In this document: positions 23,381 through 31,881 of the stretch, piece by piece | Numbering within the stretch: the first letter of the stretch is position 1 | Layout: each line of letters opens with the position of its first letter | From: Pseudomonas mandelii | GTDB lineage: Bacteria > Pseudomonadota > Gammaproteobacteria > Pseudomonadales > Pseudomonadaceae | NCBI RefSeq assembly: GCF_024138395.1 | Contig: NZ_JAMYDU010000036.1 | Coordinates: forward strand, 1-42,494 | Direction of reading: 5' to 3' | Length of the DNA: 42,494 nucleotides | Notes under the pieces: model-generated | Database searches by the model: none | What the model was told of the DNA's origin: nothing | What the model saw: the letters and a program-made list of their open reading frames with translations, nothing else | Made by a program: the position numbers and the translations under genes

Positions 23381-23614
23381 TCAGCGATCATTTTTTTGGT
23401 AGATGATTTTTTTGGTGCCGTATTCGCATGAGCCCACGACCATGTTCTGATCGTGCACTTCGTCGTTGGTGACGATTTCCAATGTGTAAGACGTCACCCC
23501 TTGGGCCTGGATCTTGGCTTCGATCTCGGCCTTGAGTTCTTCACAGGGTTTCGGTGCCGCGAGGGTCGATGTGGCCAGCGTGCAACAGATAACCGCCAAG
23601 GCAAAACGTTTCAT
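23381..23614 (-). CDS. DUF1161 secreted small protein, copy 1
   Basis: 77-residue protein with a signal peptide (cleavage near TLA-APKP) and a DUF1161 domain: KPCEELKAEIEAKIQAQGV, YTLEIV, and a C-terminal VGSCEYGTKKIIYQK. Two conserved cysteines could form a disulfide in the periplasm. The GGGAG before the ATG at 23614 supports this start, and upstream in-frame codons lack one. A paralogue lies 2 kb away (25522-25746). Convergent with the second lipoprotein gene. Function is unknown. Confidence 0.88.
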   Translation of the reverse strand: MKRFALAVICCTLATSTLAAPKPCEELKAEIEAKIQAQGVTSYTLEIVTNDEVHDQNMVVGSCEYGTKKIIYQKNDR

Positions 23615-23709
23615 GGTTGAAGCTCCCTTGAGGCAGCGCGCAGGGTGATGCGCTGAAGCTGCTGTCATTTATTCGACCACAATTTTGTCTATCAGATTAT
23701 GTTTCAGGG

Positions 23710-23762
23710 CAAAAAAAGACCGCAACCTGCGCAAGGGAGCCCTCGAAGGCTGCGATCTTTTA
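23710..23762 (-). terminator. Terminator of osmC
   Basis: Long hairpin between osmC and the DUF1161 gene. Read on the minus strand, the arms near 23761-23748 and 23726-23713 pair with only G-U wobbles and end in a T7 run. On the plus strand the same arms have true mismatches. This indicates use by osmC. Confidence 0.75.
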
Positions 23763-23785
23763 CCAGCTAGCGTATCAACCCATTA

Positions 23786-24217
23786 TCAGCTGACCAACGT
23801 CGCATCCAGGCTGATTTTCGCATTCAGCACTTTGGACACCGGGCAGCCTTCTTTGGCTTTGTTGCTCAGTTCCTCGAATTGCGCCTGGGTCGCCCCGGGA
23901 ATTTTCGCCTTGAGAATCAGTTTTACCGCTGTGATTGCGAAGCCACCGTCTACCTGGTCCAGGGTAACTTCGGCATTGGTGTCGATACTGTCGGCCTTAA
24001 GGTTGGCCTCGCCGAGAATCATTGAAAACGCCATGGAGAAACAACCCGCGTGAGCCGCGCCGATCAGTTCTTCCGGATTGGTGCCTTTACCGCCTTCGAA
24101 ACGGGCCTTGAAGCCGTAGGGCGCGTCTCTGAGAACGCCGGTTTCCGTGGAAATCGAGCCAATACCGGTTTTCAGATCACCTTCCCAATGAGCCGATGCC
24201 TTCTTCGTGATAGCCAT
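23786..24217 (-). CDS. osmC: OsmC family peroxiredoxin-like protein
   Basis: 143-residue OsmC protein, a thiol-dependent reductase of organic and inorganic peroxides. The two catalytic cysteines are C59 (GAAHAGCFSMAFS) and C125 (KEGCPVSKVL). The start MAITKKASAHWEGDLKTG is typical of OsmC rather than Ohr. GAGGAGG stands just before the ATG. It is divergent from the flavin monooxygenase gene. It ends in a hairpin terminator. Confidence 0.94.
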   Translation of the reverse strand: MAITKKASAHWEGDLKTGIGSISTETGVLRDAPYGFKARFEGGKGTNPEELIGAAHAGCFSMAFSMILGEANLKADSIDTNAEVTLDQVDGGFAITAVKLILKAKIPGATQAQFEELSNKAKEGCPVSKVLNAKISLDATLVS

Positions 24218-24404
24218 GTCTGCCTCCTCAAGATCCGGCGCGAAACGTCGCGCCTTCGTGGTTTTCGGTTACCAGGGTTCTGAGGATAGACCGTCCGGCA
24301 AAGTTCACCTCATCTGATCAGTCTTCTAATTGCCCAGGAATTTTGTTTCTCCTATTGAAACTCGGGTATATGCCCTCATTGCATAGAACACGCTTATAGA
24401 CTCG

Positions 24405-24454
24405 GCAGGTTTTCGTTCGTGAAAAAACCTGCTTACCCATTGGAGAAGCAGGTT
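24405..24454 (+). promoter_or_regulatory. Mutually exclusive hairpins before the monooxygenase start
   Basis: AAAACCTGC (24424-24432) can pair with GCAGGTTTT (24405-24413). The overlapping AACCTGCTT (24426-24434) can instead pair perfectly with AAGCAGGTT (24446-24454), which ends one base before the ATG and places the GGAG Shine-Dalgarno (24442-24445) in the loop. The first structure would free the start and the second would mask it. Any trigger is unknown. Confidence 0.45.
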
Positions 24455-24455
24455 C

Positions 24456-25457
24456 ATGAAACGACTGTCCGATATCAAGTTCTCGACCCTCGATCTGGTG
24501 CCCGTGCGGGAGAACGGCAGTGCAGCCCAATCTCTGCGCAATTCCCTGGACTTGGCGCAGCACGTGGAAAAATTCGGCTACAACCGCTTCTGGGTCGCCG
24601 AACACCACAACATGGACGGTATCGCCAGTTCGGCGACCTCGGTTCTACTGGGCTATCTGGCTGGCGGCACTTCGACCATCCGTGTCGGTTCGGGTGGCGT
24701 GATGCTGCCTAATCACGCGCCGCTGGTCATCGCCGAGCAGTTCGGCACCCTTGAAAGCCTGTACCCGGGACGGATCGATCTGGGCCTGGGTCGCGCCCCT
24801 GGCTCCGATCAGATGACCGCCCGCGCCTTGCGCCGTGAGCGTTCCGGCAGCGCCGACGACTTCCCGGAAGATGTAACCGAACTGATGCGTTACCTCGGCC
24901 CCCGCACGCCGGACCAGCGGATCATTGCCATGCCGGGTACCGGCACCAATGTCCCGATCTGGTTGTTGGGTTCGAGCCTGTTCAGTGCGCAGTTGGCCGG
25001 TGAGCGCGGTTTGCCCTACGCCTTCGCTTCACATTTCGCACCGCGCTTCATGCATGAGGCGATTCGCGTCTACCGCAACCACTTCAAGCCTTCAGCGGTA
25101 TTGGATAAGCCTTACGTGATGCTCGGCGTGCCACTGGTGGCTGCAGACACTGATGAGCAAGCCGACTACCTGGCCACTTCGGTTTATCAGCGAATCCTCG
25201 CGTTGATGCGTGGTCAGAGTCTGGTGCAACGCCCGCCAGTGAAGACCATGGACGGCCTGTGGCTGCCTCATGAGAAAGAAGCGGTCGGTGACTTCCTTGG
25301 CCTGGCCATGGTCGGCAGCCCGCAGAAAATCCGCGCCAAGCTTGAGGTGCTGATCGAACAGACCCAGGCCGATGAGCTGATTTTTACCTGTGACCTGTAC
25401 GAACATGCCGATCGCGTGCACTCCTATGAGTTGCTGGCACAAGTCATGAAGGGCTGA
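24456..25457 (+). CDS. LLM class flavin-dependent oxidoreductase
   Basis: 333-residue luciferase-like monooxygenase of the single-component type that uses reduced FMN. The family pattern is visible: start FSTLDLVPVRENGSAAQSLR, WVAEHHNM near residue 48, VGSGGVMLPNHAPLVIAEQF, and LDLGLGRAPGSD. In FMN-dependent relatives the WVAEHH and NHAPL segments line the flavin pocket. The substrate is not evident. It is divergent from osmC, with 238 bases between them, and its leader has competing hairpins over the ribosome site. A strong terminator follows. Confidence 0.92.
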   Translation: MKRLSDIKFSTLDLVPVRENGSAAQSLRNSLDLAQHVEKFGYNRFWVAEHHNMDGIASSATSVLLGYLAGGTSTIRVGSGGVMLPNHAPLVIAEQFGTLESLYPGRIDLGLGRAPGSDQMTARALRRERSGSADDFPEDVTELMRYLGPRTPDQRIIAMPGTGTNVPIWLLGSSLFSAQLAGERGLPYAFASHFAPRFMHEAIRVYRNHFKPSAVLDKPYVMLGVPLVAADTDEQADYLATSVYQRILALMRGQSLVQRPPVKTMDGLWLPHEKEAVGDFLGLAMVGSPQKIRAKLEVLIEQTQADELIFTCDLYEHADRVHSYELLAQVMKG

Positions 25458-25474
25458 GGCGCAAACAGCGCCCA

Positions 25475-25507
25475 CAAAAAAGCCGACGCCATTGTGTCGG
25501 CTTTTTC
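25475..25507 (+). terminator. Terminator of the monooxygenase gene
   Basis: AGCCGAC (25481-25487) pairs with GTCGGCT (25496-25502), followed by TTTTT and preceded by an A-run, so it may serve both strands. Confidence 0.88.
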
Positions 25508-25521
25508 ATTTTCGCGGGCGG

Positions 25522-25746
25522 TCAGCCCTGTTTGTAGACGATTTGCCTGGAGCCTTTTTCACAGATGCCGACGATTTTTCCGTCAGCTCTAGCGCCTTTG
25601 TCGATGATCTCCAATGTGTAATTGGAAACACCCTTGGCATCCAGTTTCGCTGCGATTTCGGCTTTCAGCTCGTCGCACGACTTGCCCTGGGCAAAGGCTG
25701 TTCCCGCAAGGCTCAACAAACCTATCGCCAAAATAAACTTCTTCAT
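25522..25746 (-). CDS. DUF1161 secreted small protein, copy 2
   Basis: 74-residue protein with a signal peptide (cleavage near AFA-QGKS) and a DUF1161 domain. KSCDELKAEIAAKLDAKGV, NYTLEI and VGICEKGSRQIVYK closely parallel copy 1 at 23381. The two cysteines are conserved. GGGAG lies 8 bases before the ATG at 25746. A GTG three codons earlier would sit too close to it. It is convergent with the monooxygenase gene and shares its terminator region. Function is unknown. Confidence 0.88.
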   Translation of the reverse strand: MKKFILAIGLLSLAGTAFAQGKSCDELKAEIAAKLDAKGVSNYTLEIIDKGARADGKIVGICEKGSRQIVYKQG

Positions 25747-25876
25747 GGGTTGCACTCCCTGGTCGGATCAATAGGGGGAGGGCATCCAGCTATCGGCCGG
25801 ACGCACTCACCACGTAGCGCTTTGCCATTCCCTATGGCATTCGGCCGGCGCGCAAGTTCAGAAGACTAGCTTAAGC

Positions 25877-26092
25877 TCAGCTACTGGCAATCCGGAACCC
25901 GACTTTGAGCGTCACCTGAAAGTGTGCCGCTTTGCCGTCCTTGATGTGTCCGCGAGTTTCGGTCACTTCAAACCATTCCATATACTTGAGGCTTTTGTTG
26001 GCTTCGGCCAGGGCATTGTTGATGGCGTCTTCAATGCTGGTGGTGGATGAGCCAACCAGCTCGACTTTCTTGTAGGTGTGATGGTCAGTCAT
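25877..26092 (-). CDS. Dodecin family flavin-binding protein
   Basis: 71-residue dodecin, a dodecameric protein that stores flavin. The hallmark SSTTSIEDAINNALAEANKS, followed by W40 (EWFEVTETRGHI), which stacks on the isoalloxazine ring in the family, and HFQVTLKVGF are all present. TTAGGAG lies 6 bases before the ATG. It stands alone on the minus strand between the DUF1161 and DUF883 genes. A flavin monooxygenase gene is less than 1 kb away, but no operon joins them. Confidence 0.92.
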   Translation of the reverse strand: MTDHHTYKKVELVGSSTTSIEDAINNALAEANKSLKYMEWFEVTETRGHIKDGKAAHFQVTLKVGFRIASS

Positions 26093-26246
26093 GGCGTTCT
26101 CCTAAGGGTGTGAAATACAGCCTAGCAGTGATTTTTCTTATTTCTTCTGTCGACCAATCCGAGGGGAAGTTCAGATTTACTGCACTTTCTCGAACCCCTG
26201 AAGTCCCAACCAACACACGCAACTCAAACAATGCAGGAGATCCACC

Positions 26247-26573
26247 ATGGCCAACACCTCGTTACGCAAAGCCTCATTGCAAAGCATGGAAGCCGAGATC
26301 GAAAGTCTGCTGAAATCGTTGGAAAGCCTGAAGGACGACGCCTCGGACGAGTCGCGTAGAACCCTTAAAACGCTGAAAAGCAACGCCGAGAACGCGCTGA
26401 AACATTCCCGCCATCTGCTCGCCGATGCCTATGAAGAGGTCAAGGTCAAAACCCGTGAAACCGGGATCGCGACGCGTGACTATGCCCAGGAACATCCTTG
26501 GACTACCGCCGGCGTCGCTGTTGGTGCGCTGGGCCTGCTCGCGGCCTATCTGTTGTGCAAACGCGGTAATTAA
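26247..26573 (+). CDS. DUF883 family ElaB/YqjD-like membrane protein
   Basis: 108-residue protein: a long amphipathic helical or coiled-coil region (about 10-80), then one C-terminal membrane helix (PWTTAGVAVGALGLLAAYLL) ending in a basic KRGN. This is the layout of the ElaB/YqjD/YgaM group, tail-anchored inner membrane proteins reported to bind ribosomes in E. coli. CAGGAGA precedes the ATG. Its stop overlaps the stop of trpI by 4 bases (convergent). Confidence 0.9.
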   Translation: MANTSLRKASLQSMEAEIESLLKSLESLKDDASDESRRTLKTLKSNAENALKHSRHLLADAYEEVKVKTRETGIATRDYAQEHPWTTAGVAVGALGLLAAYLLCKRGN

Positions 26574-27463
26574 GAGGCCTGGCGCAGTTCATTTTTAAGC
26601 CATTGCGCCAATTGCCGAGCGCGCCCGTCCGCGGCGCGCTTGGGTAGCCATAACGCCAGTTGCGCCGGGGTTTCACAGAAACCCCATGGCGCAACCAGGC
26701 GACCGGCCTTCAAGTCCTCGGCCACCAGCGGCTCGGGGGCGATGGCCACACCCAGCCCGGCCACTGCCGCCTCCAGCAAGTAATACAAATGCTCGAAACC
26801 CTGACCGTATTTCAGCGCCTTGGCATCGAGGCCGTTTTGCTGTGCCCAACTCGGCCAGGCTTGCGGGCGTGAGGTGGTGTGCAGCAAGGGTTCGGTCAGC
26901 AGTGCGTGAGTCGGTGCATTCTGCAGCCTTTCGCAGCCGACGAATCGTGGGCTCATGACCGGGCCGATGCGTTCGCTGGCCAATTCGTAGACCTGCATGT
27001 CCGCCGGCCATGGCGGCTCGGCAAACACCAGCAAAGCATCCAGGCCGGGCCGCCGTGGATCGAGATCGCCTTCGCCAGCCGACAGGTGCAAACGCAGATC
27101 CGGCAGGTCCGTATTGAGCCGCCCCAAACGCGGAATGAACCAGCGCGCCAGCAGGCTGCCCGAGCAGCCCAGCACGAACGGCGCATCGGCGGTGCTCTGG
27201 GTCAGTTCGGCGCAAACGCTGCGTAAACGCTCGAAGGCTTCACCGCTGACATCGCGCAAACGGACACCGGCATCTGTGAGTTTCAGGCCGCGCCCATCCT
27301 TGATGAACAGACTCACGCCGAGGTGTTCTTCCAGCACCTTGAGTTGTCGGCTGACCGCGCCATGAGTGACGTGCAGCTGTTCGGCGGCCTGACTGACGCT
27401 GTTCAGGCGGGCCGTGGCTTCAAAGGCGCGAAGGGCGTTCAGCGGAGGAAGGTCGTGGCTCAT
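26570..27463 (-). CDS. trpI: LysR-type regulator of trpBA
   Basis: 297-residue LysR-type regulator with an N-terminal winged helix (ALRAFEATARLNSVSQAAEQ...HVTHGAVSRQLKVLEEHLGV) and a C-terminal effector domain. It is divergent from trpBA with 112 bases between the ATGs. In Pseudomonas this position is occupied by TrpI, which activates trpBA in response to indoleglycerol phosphate. Identification rests on family plus this conserved arrangement. The shared intergenic region is short enough for the overlapping control described for TrpI, though I could not place individual binding sites with confidence. Confidence 0.93.
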   Translation of the reverse strand: MSHDLPPLNALRAFEATARLNSVSQAAEQLHVTHGAVSRQLKVLEEHLGVSLFIKDGRGLKLTDAGVRLRDVSGEAFERLRSVCAELTQSTADAPFVLGCSGSLLARWFIPRLGRLNTDLPDLRLHLSAGEGDLDPRRPGLDALLVFAEPPWPADMQVYELASERIGPVMSPRFVGCERLQNAPTHALLTEPLLHTTSRPQAWPSWAQQNGLDAKALKYGQGFEHLYYLLEAAVAGLGVAIAPEPLVAEDLKAGRLVAPWGFCETPAQLALWLPKRAADGRARQLAQWLKNELRQAS

Positions 27464-27575
27464 GGGATCTGTGAGTTTTCCTGACAGGTTGTGGCGATCT
27501 TATCGGTTTTCAGTGCGGGATGTCAGGGGTAGAGTGAACCCCATCGTCACCTCTCGAATACAACTGGAGCGACCC

Positions 27576-28811
27576 ATGACCCAGACTAATCTGCGTAACG
27601 GCCCCGACGCCAACGGCCTGTTCGGTGCGTTCGGTGGCCGTTATGTCGCCGAAACCCTGATGCCGTTGATCCTCGATCTGGCCCGCGAATACGAAGCGGC
27701 CAAGGAAGATCCTGCGTTCAAAGAAGAATTGGCCTACTTCCAGCGGGATTACGTCGGACGTCCAAGCCCACTGTATTTCGCCGAGCGTCTGACCGAGTTC
27801 TGCGGCGGCGCGAAGATTTACCTCAAGCGCGAAGAGCTGAACCACACTGGCGCGCACAAGATCAACAACTGCATCGGCCAGATCCTGCTGGCGCGGCGTA
27901 TGGGCAAGAAACGCATCATCGCTGAGACCGGCGCCGGCATGCACGGCGTGGCGACTGCCACCGTGGCTGCGCGTTTCGGCCTCGATTGCGTGATCTACAT
28001 GGGCACCACTGACATCGAGCGTCAGCAAGCCAACGTGTTTCGCATGAAGCTGCTGGGCGCCGAAGTGATCCCGGTGGTTGCTGGCACCGGCACCCTCAAA
28101 GACGCGATGAACGAAGCCCTGCGTGACTGGGTGACCAACGTCGACAGCACTTTCTACCTGATCGGTACCGTGGCCGGCCCGCACCCATACCCTGCAATGG
28201 TTCGCGACTTCCAGGCAGTGATTGGCAAGGAAACCCGCGAGCAGTTGCAAGCCCAGGAAGGTCGTCTGCCCGACAGCCTGGTAGCGTGCATTGGCGGTGG
28301 TTCCAATGCCATGGGCCTGTTCCACCCGTTCCTCGATGATCAGAGCGTCGAGATCATCGGCGTTGAAGCCGCCGGTTACGGCATCGAAACCGGCAAGCAC
28401 GCGGCCAGCCTGAACGGCGGCGTACCGGGTGTTCTGCACGGCAACCGTACTTTCCTGTTGCAGGACGATGACGGCCAGATCATCGACGCTCATTCAATTT
28501 CTGCCGGCCTCGACTATCCGGGCATCGGCCCGGAACACGCCTGGTTGCATGACATCGGCCGCGTCCAGTACACCTCGGTAACCGACGATGAAGCCCTCGA
28601 CGCGTTCCACAAATGCTGCCGTCTGGAAGGGATTATTCCTGCACTGGAAAGCGCCCATGCCCTGGCCGAAGTGTTCAAACGCGCACCGACGCTGCCGAAA
28701 GATCACTTGATGGTGGTCAACCTGTCCGGCCGTGGCGATAAAGACATGCAGACCGTGATGCACCACATGGAACACGCTCAACAAGAGCAATCCAAGCAGG
28801 AGAAACACTGA
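27576..28811 (+). CDS. trpB: Tryptophan synthase beta chain
   Basis: 411-residue beta subunit that joins indole and serine using pyridoxal phosphate. K95 in LNHTGAHKINNC forms the Schiff base, and GGGSNAMGLF binds the cofactor phosphate. The start at 27576 has TGGAG 7 bases upstream. A longer reading back to 27414 crosses into trpI. The C-terminus has a Gln/Glu/Lys-rich tail (MEHAQQEQSKQEKH) longer than the core needs. The stop shares one base with the trpA ATG, so the pair is coupled. Confidence 0.97.
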   Translation: MTQTNLRNGPDANGLFGAFGGRYVAETLMPLILDLAREYEAAKEDPAFKEELAYFQRDYVGRPSPLYFAERLTEFCGGAKIYLKREELNHTGAHKINNCIGQILLARRMGKKRIIAETGAGMHGVATATVAARFGLDCVIYMGTTDIERQQANVFRMKLLGAEVIPVVAGTGTLKDAMNEALRDWVTNVDSTFYLIGTVAGPHPYPAMVRDFQAVIGKETREQLQAQEGRLPDSLVACIGGGSNAMGLFHPFLDDQSVEIIGVEAAGYGIETGKHAASLNGGVPGVLHGNRTFLLQDDDGQIIDAHSISAGLDYPGIGPEHAWLHDIGRVQYTSVTDDEALDAFHKCCRLEGIIPALESAHALAEVFKRAPTLPKDHLMVVNLSGRGDKDMQTVMHHMEHAQQEQSKQEKH

Positions 28812-29623
28812 TGAGCCGCCTGCAAACGCGTTTTGCCGAACTCAAGGAACAGAACCGCGCCGCCCTGGTGACCTTCGTGACCGCTGGCGACCCGAGCTAT
28901 GACACGTCTCTGGCGATCCTCAAAGGCTTGCCGGGAGCGGGTGCCGACGTGATCGAGTTGGGCATGCCCTTCACCGATCCAATGGCCGATGGCCCGGCGA
29001 TTCAACTGGCTAACATTCGTGCCTTGGGCGCCAAACAGAACCTGGCGAAAACCCTGCAAATGGTTCGCGAGTTCCGCGAAGGCAATAGCGAGACGCCGCT
29101 GGTGCTGATGGGGTACTTCAACCCGATTCACATGTACGGCGTGCCGCGTTTCATCGCTGAAGCCAAAGAGGCCGGTGTCGACGGCCTGATCGTGGTCGAC
29201 TTGCCGCCCGAGCATAACGGTGAATTGTGCGACCCGGCACAGGCGGCGGGCCTGGACTTCATCCGTCTGACCACCCCGACGACTGATGACGTACGCTTGC
29301 CGACGGTCTTGAACGGCAGTTCCGGCTTTGTCTACTACGTGTCGGTGGCGGGTGTGACCGGTGCGGGCGCGGCGACTCTGGAACATGTTGAAGAAGCCGT
29401 CACCCGTCTGCGTCGCCATACCGATCTGCCAATCAGCATCGGTTTTGGTATCCGCACACCAGAGCAGGCAGCGTCCATCGCACGTCTGGCCGATGGTGTG
29501 GTGGTGGGGTCGGCACTGATCGATCACATCGCCAATGCCTCGACGCCGGATCAGGCTGTGGAGGGCGTACTCAGCCTGTGCGCAGCGTTGTCTGAAGGCG
29601 TACATAAAGCGCGGGTCAGCTGA
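28811..29623 (+). CDS. trpA: Tryptophan synthase alpha chain
   Basis: 270-residue TIM-barrel alpha subunit that splits indoleglycerol phosphate to indole and glyceraldehyde 3-phosphate. The catalytic residues E49 (VIELGMPFTDP) and D60 (MADGPAIQ) stand at the E. coli positions. VVGSALIDHI near the C-terminus matches the phosphate site. It overlaps trpB by one base and is followed by a clear terminator. Together with TrpB it forms the alpha2beta2 complex. Confidence 0.97.
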   Translation: MSRLQTRFAELKEQNRAALVTFVTAGDPSYDTSLAILKGLPGAGADVIELGMPFTDPMADGPAIQLANIRALGAKQNLAKTLQMVREFREGNSETPLVLMGYFNPIHMYGVPRFIAEAKEAGVDGLIVVDLPPEHNGELCDPAQAAGLDFIRLTTPTTDDVRLPTVLNGSSGFVYYVSVAGVTGAGAATLEHVEEAVTRLRRHTDLPISIGFGIRTPEQAASIARLADGVVVGSALIDHIANASTPDQAVEGVLSLCAALSEGVHKARVS

Positions 29624-29684
29624 AGTAAAGTTCCTGATATTGAGGAATTAGAGCCTCGCGGCACAGACTAAACAGCAAGACCGA

Positions 29685-29716
29685 GGGCTTCAGGACTACG
29701 TTCTGAAGCCCTTTTT
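29685..29716 (+). terminator. Rho-independent terminator of trpBA
   Basis: GGGCTTCAG (29685-29693) pairs with CTGAAGCCC (29703-29711), followed by TTTTT. Confidence 0.9.
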
Positions 29717-29768
29717 GCTGTGGGGTGCTCTACTGACGAGCGGATCCCAACAAGCCAACTCCGGCTTA

Positions 29769-29901
29769 TGTAGCAGCTGCCGAAGGCTGCGTTCGGCTGC
29801 GAAGCAGTCGTGAAATCATGCACCGCATCGTTTCAGATAGACCGAGTTGCCTGGGTTTACGACCGCTTCGCAGCCGAACGCAGCCTTCGGCAGCTGCTAC
29901 A
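29769..29901. repeat. REPIN of a second, unrelated REP family
   Basis: Inverted arms of about 27-37 bases (tgtagcagctgccgaaggct... and its inverse ending at 29901) surround a spacer of about 60-70 bases. The arm sequence differs wholly from the REPs at 0, 5.8, 9.8, 20.7 and 21.3 kb, so a different RAYT elsewhere in the genome is expected to serve it. Confidence 0.88.
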
Positions 29902-29919
29902 GAACTCGTGCTATTTCAA

Positions 29920-31881
29920 CTAGGGCAATTCCAACCCACCCGCAGCCTTGTGCAGCTTCCTCAAATGGTCGCCAACCTGCTTCAGATTGGCTTCGTTGGC
30001 GGCCATTTCGGCGGAACGACTCGGTTCGAGCAAGGCTCTGACTTGCTTATCGAGATCCCCGGTCAGCGCTTGCAACTGCTTCTGGCGCAGGCTGCTTTCC
30101 GACTCCAGGCGCGTCCACTCGTTCGACTGCGGCAAACCATAACCACCGGTGCCAAGCAGTTCGGCCGGACGGCTGAGGAAGCCGCTGTTGGCGAGAATCT
30201 GCTGCAAGGTCGCATTGGCCTTATCCATGCTGCCATTCTTCAACTCCCGAGCGCCCAGATAACGTTGCTTCACTTCGTCCTGAGCCAATACAACCTGCTG
30301 ACGGAAACTGGCCTGCTCCAGCAGCAGCAACGCCGCGCTGGTACGCAAGTCAGCCTGGTCAAACCATTTGCGTCGCTCTTCGGCTTTCAAGGCCAGCCAG
30401 TCCTCGACCTTGTCCTGCTTGATCGGTAAATGCTTCCTCAGCACTTCGAACATCGCTTGATAGCGATCGCGGAAGGAGTCGAAGCGATAGCCCAGACGTA
30501 ACGCTTCGCGGGGATCGTCCAGCACGCTGGTGTCCGCCAATCCGCGGCCCTTGAGCACTTCCAGCAAACCGTTGGGCATGATGCTGTCGAGGCCGACCAG
30601 TTGCGCATTGTTAGTGCTGCTGCGCAGTAATTTCAGACCTTCTACCGCGCAGTTGTTGGACAGGAAAAAATAGTTGCCGTCGTAACTCCAGTGCATTTCC
30701 GCGGCGTGCTCCACCACGTCTTCGACCTCGCTGTGCGACAGGTTCAGCGGCACTGAAGCCAGGCTGCGCAATTCGGTCTTGGTGTATTCGTCGATCACTT
30801 GGGCCAGCGGCAAGACAAACAGGCGCGATGGGTATTTGCCCACCAGCCCATCCCAGCTCGACAGCTGTACGTCCCCGACGAAGGCGCGGTAGGACAACAC
30901 CAGATGCTGATCCAGATCCAGTCGACAATCCGGCCCGCGAGGCCGACCCGGTGCACAGATCACCAGTCGCAGCATGCTGTGGCCCCAGCGGCTGACCCAG
31001 TTCTGGTTGGCTTCGGCCAGAAGATAGTCAACAGCGTAAACCCGCTCCGGATCGACCTGACCCAAGGGCTGCTTGGCGAAGTCGTTACCCGCATTGAGGA
31101 AGGCGAATGATTGGGCGCATGTGTCTTTGGCGGCGGGCGCCCAACCGAAATGTTCTTTGTAGTAGCGATACAGCGCAGGACGACGGCAGGCATAGCTTGG
31201 GTCGAGAAGGAAGTACTCCATGTTGACCGCGACGAACTCCTTCGGGCTGCTCGTCTCGTAGATGTCCGGGCTGCGGGCAATCTGCCGGTTGTGTTGTTCG
31301 CGCTCGCCGCGCCGACCGACGTATTGCGGCCAGCCGGCCAAATCCAGCAGGCGAGGGTCATCGCTGAGGGTCCAGCGTCGTTCCGTCTGCCCGCGGCATT
31401 GGTCGGGGATGCCGATCAGCCCTGAGCTGCTGTTGCGTCGCGTGCAGCGCTGGATCAGCGTGCGCTCGGCGTCTGGCCACAGACGCGCGCGGTCATAAAT
31501 ATGGGTGAGTTCGTGCAACACCGTGGCGAGCATTTCCCGGCGCACGGTGCCGTGGGGACGATAGGTTTTTTGGGTCGCGGCGCTGCCGTTGGTGAGACTG
31601 GCGAGCAGATTGCGATTCAGGTCGAGTTCGGACACCAGCGACGCCTGGCCGTAAGCATCGCTCGGCATGTCGTCGGTCCAGCCGACATCAATGCGCCGGT
31701 CCAATTGCTCAATGAAACGCGATGGTAAAGCCTGCATGGCTTCATCGAGCAGTGCCTGACTGGCCTGCTGTTGCGCGGGGCTCAGACCGTCGGTCTTGAG
31801 CCGTAATTGCAGGCCAGCCTGAGCCGTATTGCCGAGCAGCAATACAACCCCGGCCAACAGCCAGGCGCCTAATGACTTCAC
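29920..31881 (-). CDS. Secreted HExxH plus DUF4105 (Lnb-N type) protein
   Basis: 653-residue exported protein with a signal peptide (cleavage near AQA-GL, residue 22) and no other membrane helix. The first half holds a zincin-like helix VLHELTHIYD (H123, E124, H127) and a possible third ligand in KEFVAVNMEYF (E215). The second half (about 285-430) is a DUF4105 domain with H301 (NWVSRWGHSMLRL) and C411 (FFLSNNCAVEGLKLL), the conserved His and Cys of that domain. DUF4105 has been linked to the Enterococcus lipoprotein transacylase Lnb. Activity here is inferred only. A helical C-terminal region follows. The GTG start overlaps the stop of the upstream DUF2388 gene (GTGA) with no clear Shine-Dalgarno, so translation is coupled. 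Confidence 0.85.
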   Translation of the reverse strand: MKSLGAWLLAGVVLLLGNTAQAGLQLRLKTDGLSPAQQQASQALLDEAMQALPSRFIEQLDRRIDVGWTDDMPSDAYGQASLVSELDLNRNLLASLTNGSAATQKTYRPHGTVRREMLATVLHELTHIYDRARLWPDAERTLIQRCTRRNSSSGLIGIPDQCRGQTERRWTLSDDPRLLDLAGWPQYVGRRGEREQHNRQIARSPDIYETSSPKEFVAVNMEYFLLDPSYACRRPALYRYYKEHFGWAPAAKDTCAQSFAFLNAGNDFAKQPLGQVDPERVYAVDYLLAEANQNWVSRWGHSMLRLVICAPGRPRGPDCRLDLDQHLVLSYRAFVGDVQLSSWDGLVGKYPSRLFVLPLAQVIDEYTKTELRSLASVPLNLSHSEVEDVVEHAAEMHWSYDGNYFFLSNNCAVEGLKLLRSSTNNAQLVGLDSIMPNGLLEVLKGRGLADTSVLDDPREALRLGYRFDSFRDRYQAMFEVLRKHLPIKQDKVEDWLALKAEERRKWFDQADLRTSAALLLLEQASFRQQVVLAQDEVKQRYLGARELKNGSMDKANATLQQILANSGFLSRPAELLGTGGYGLPQSNEWTRLESESSLRQKQLQALTGDLDKQVRALLEPSRSAEMAANEANLKQVGDHLRKLHKAAGGLELP

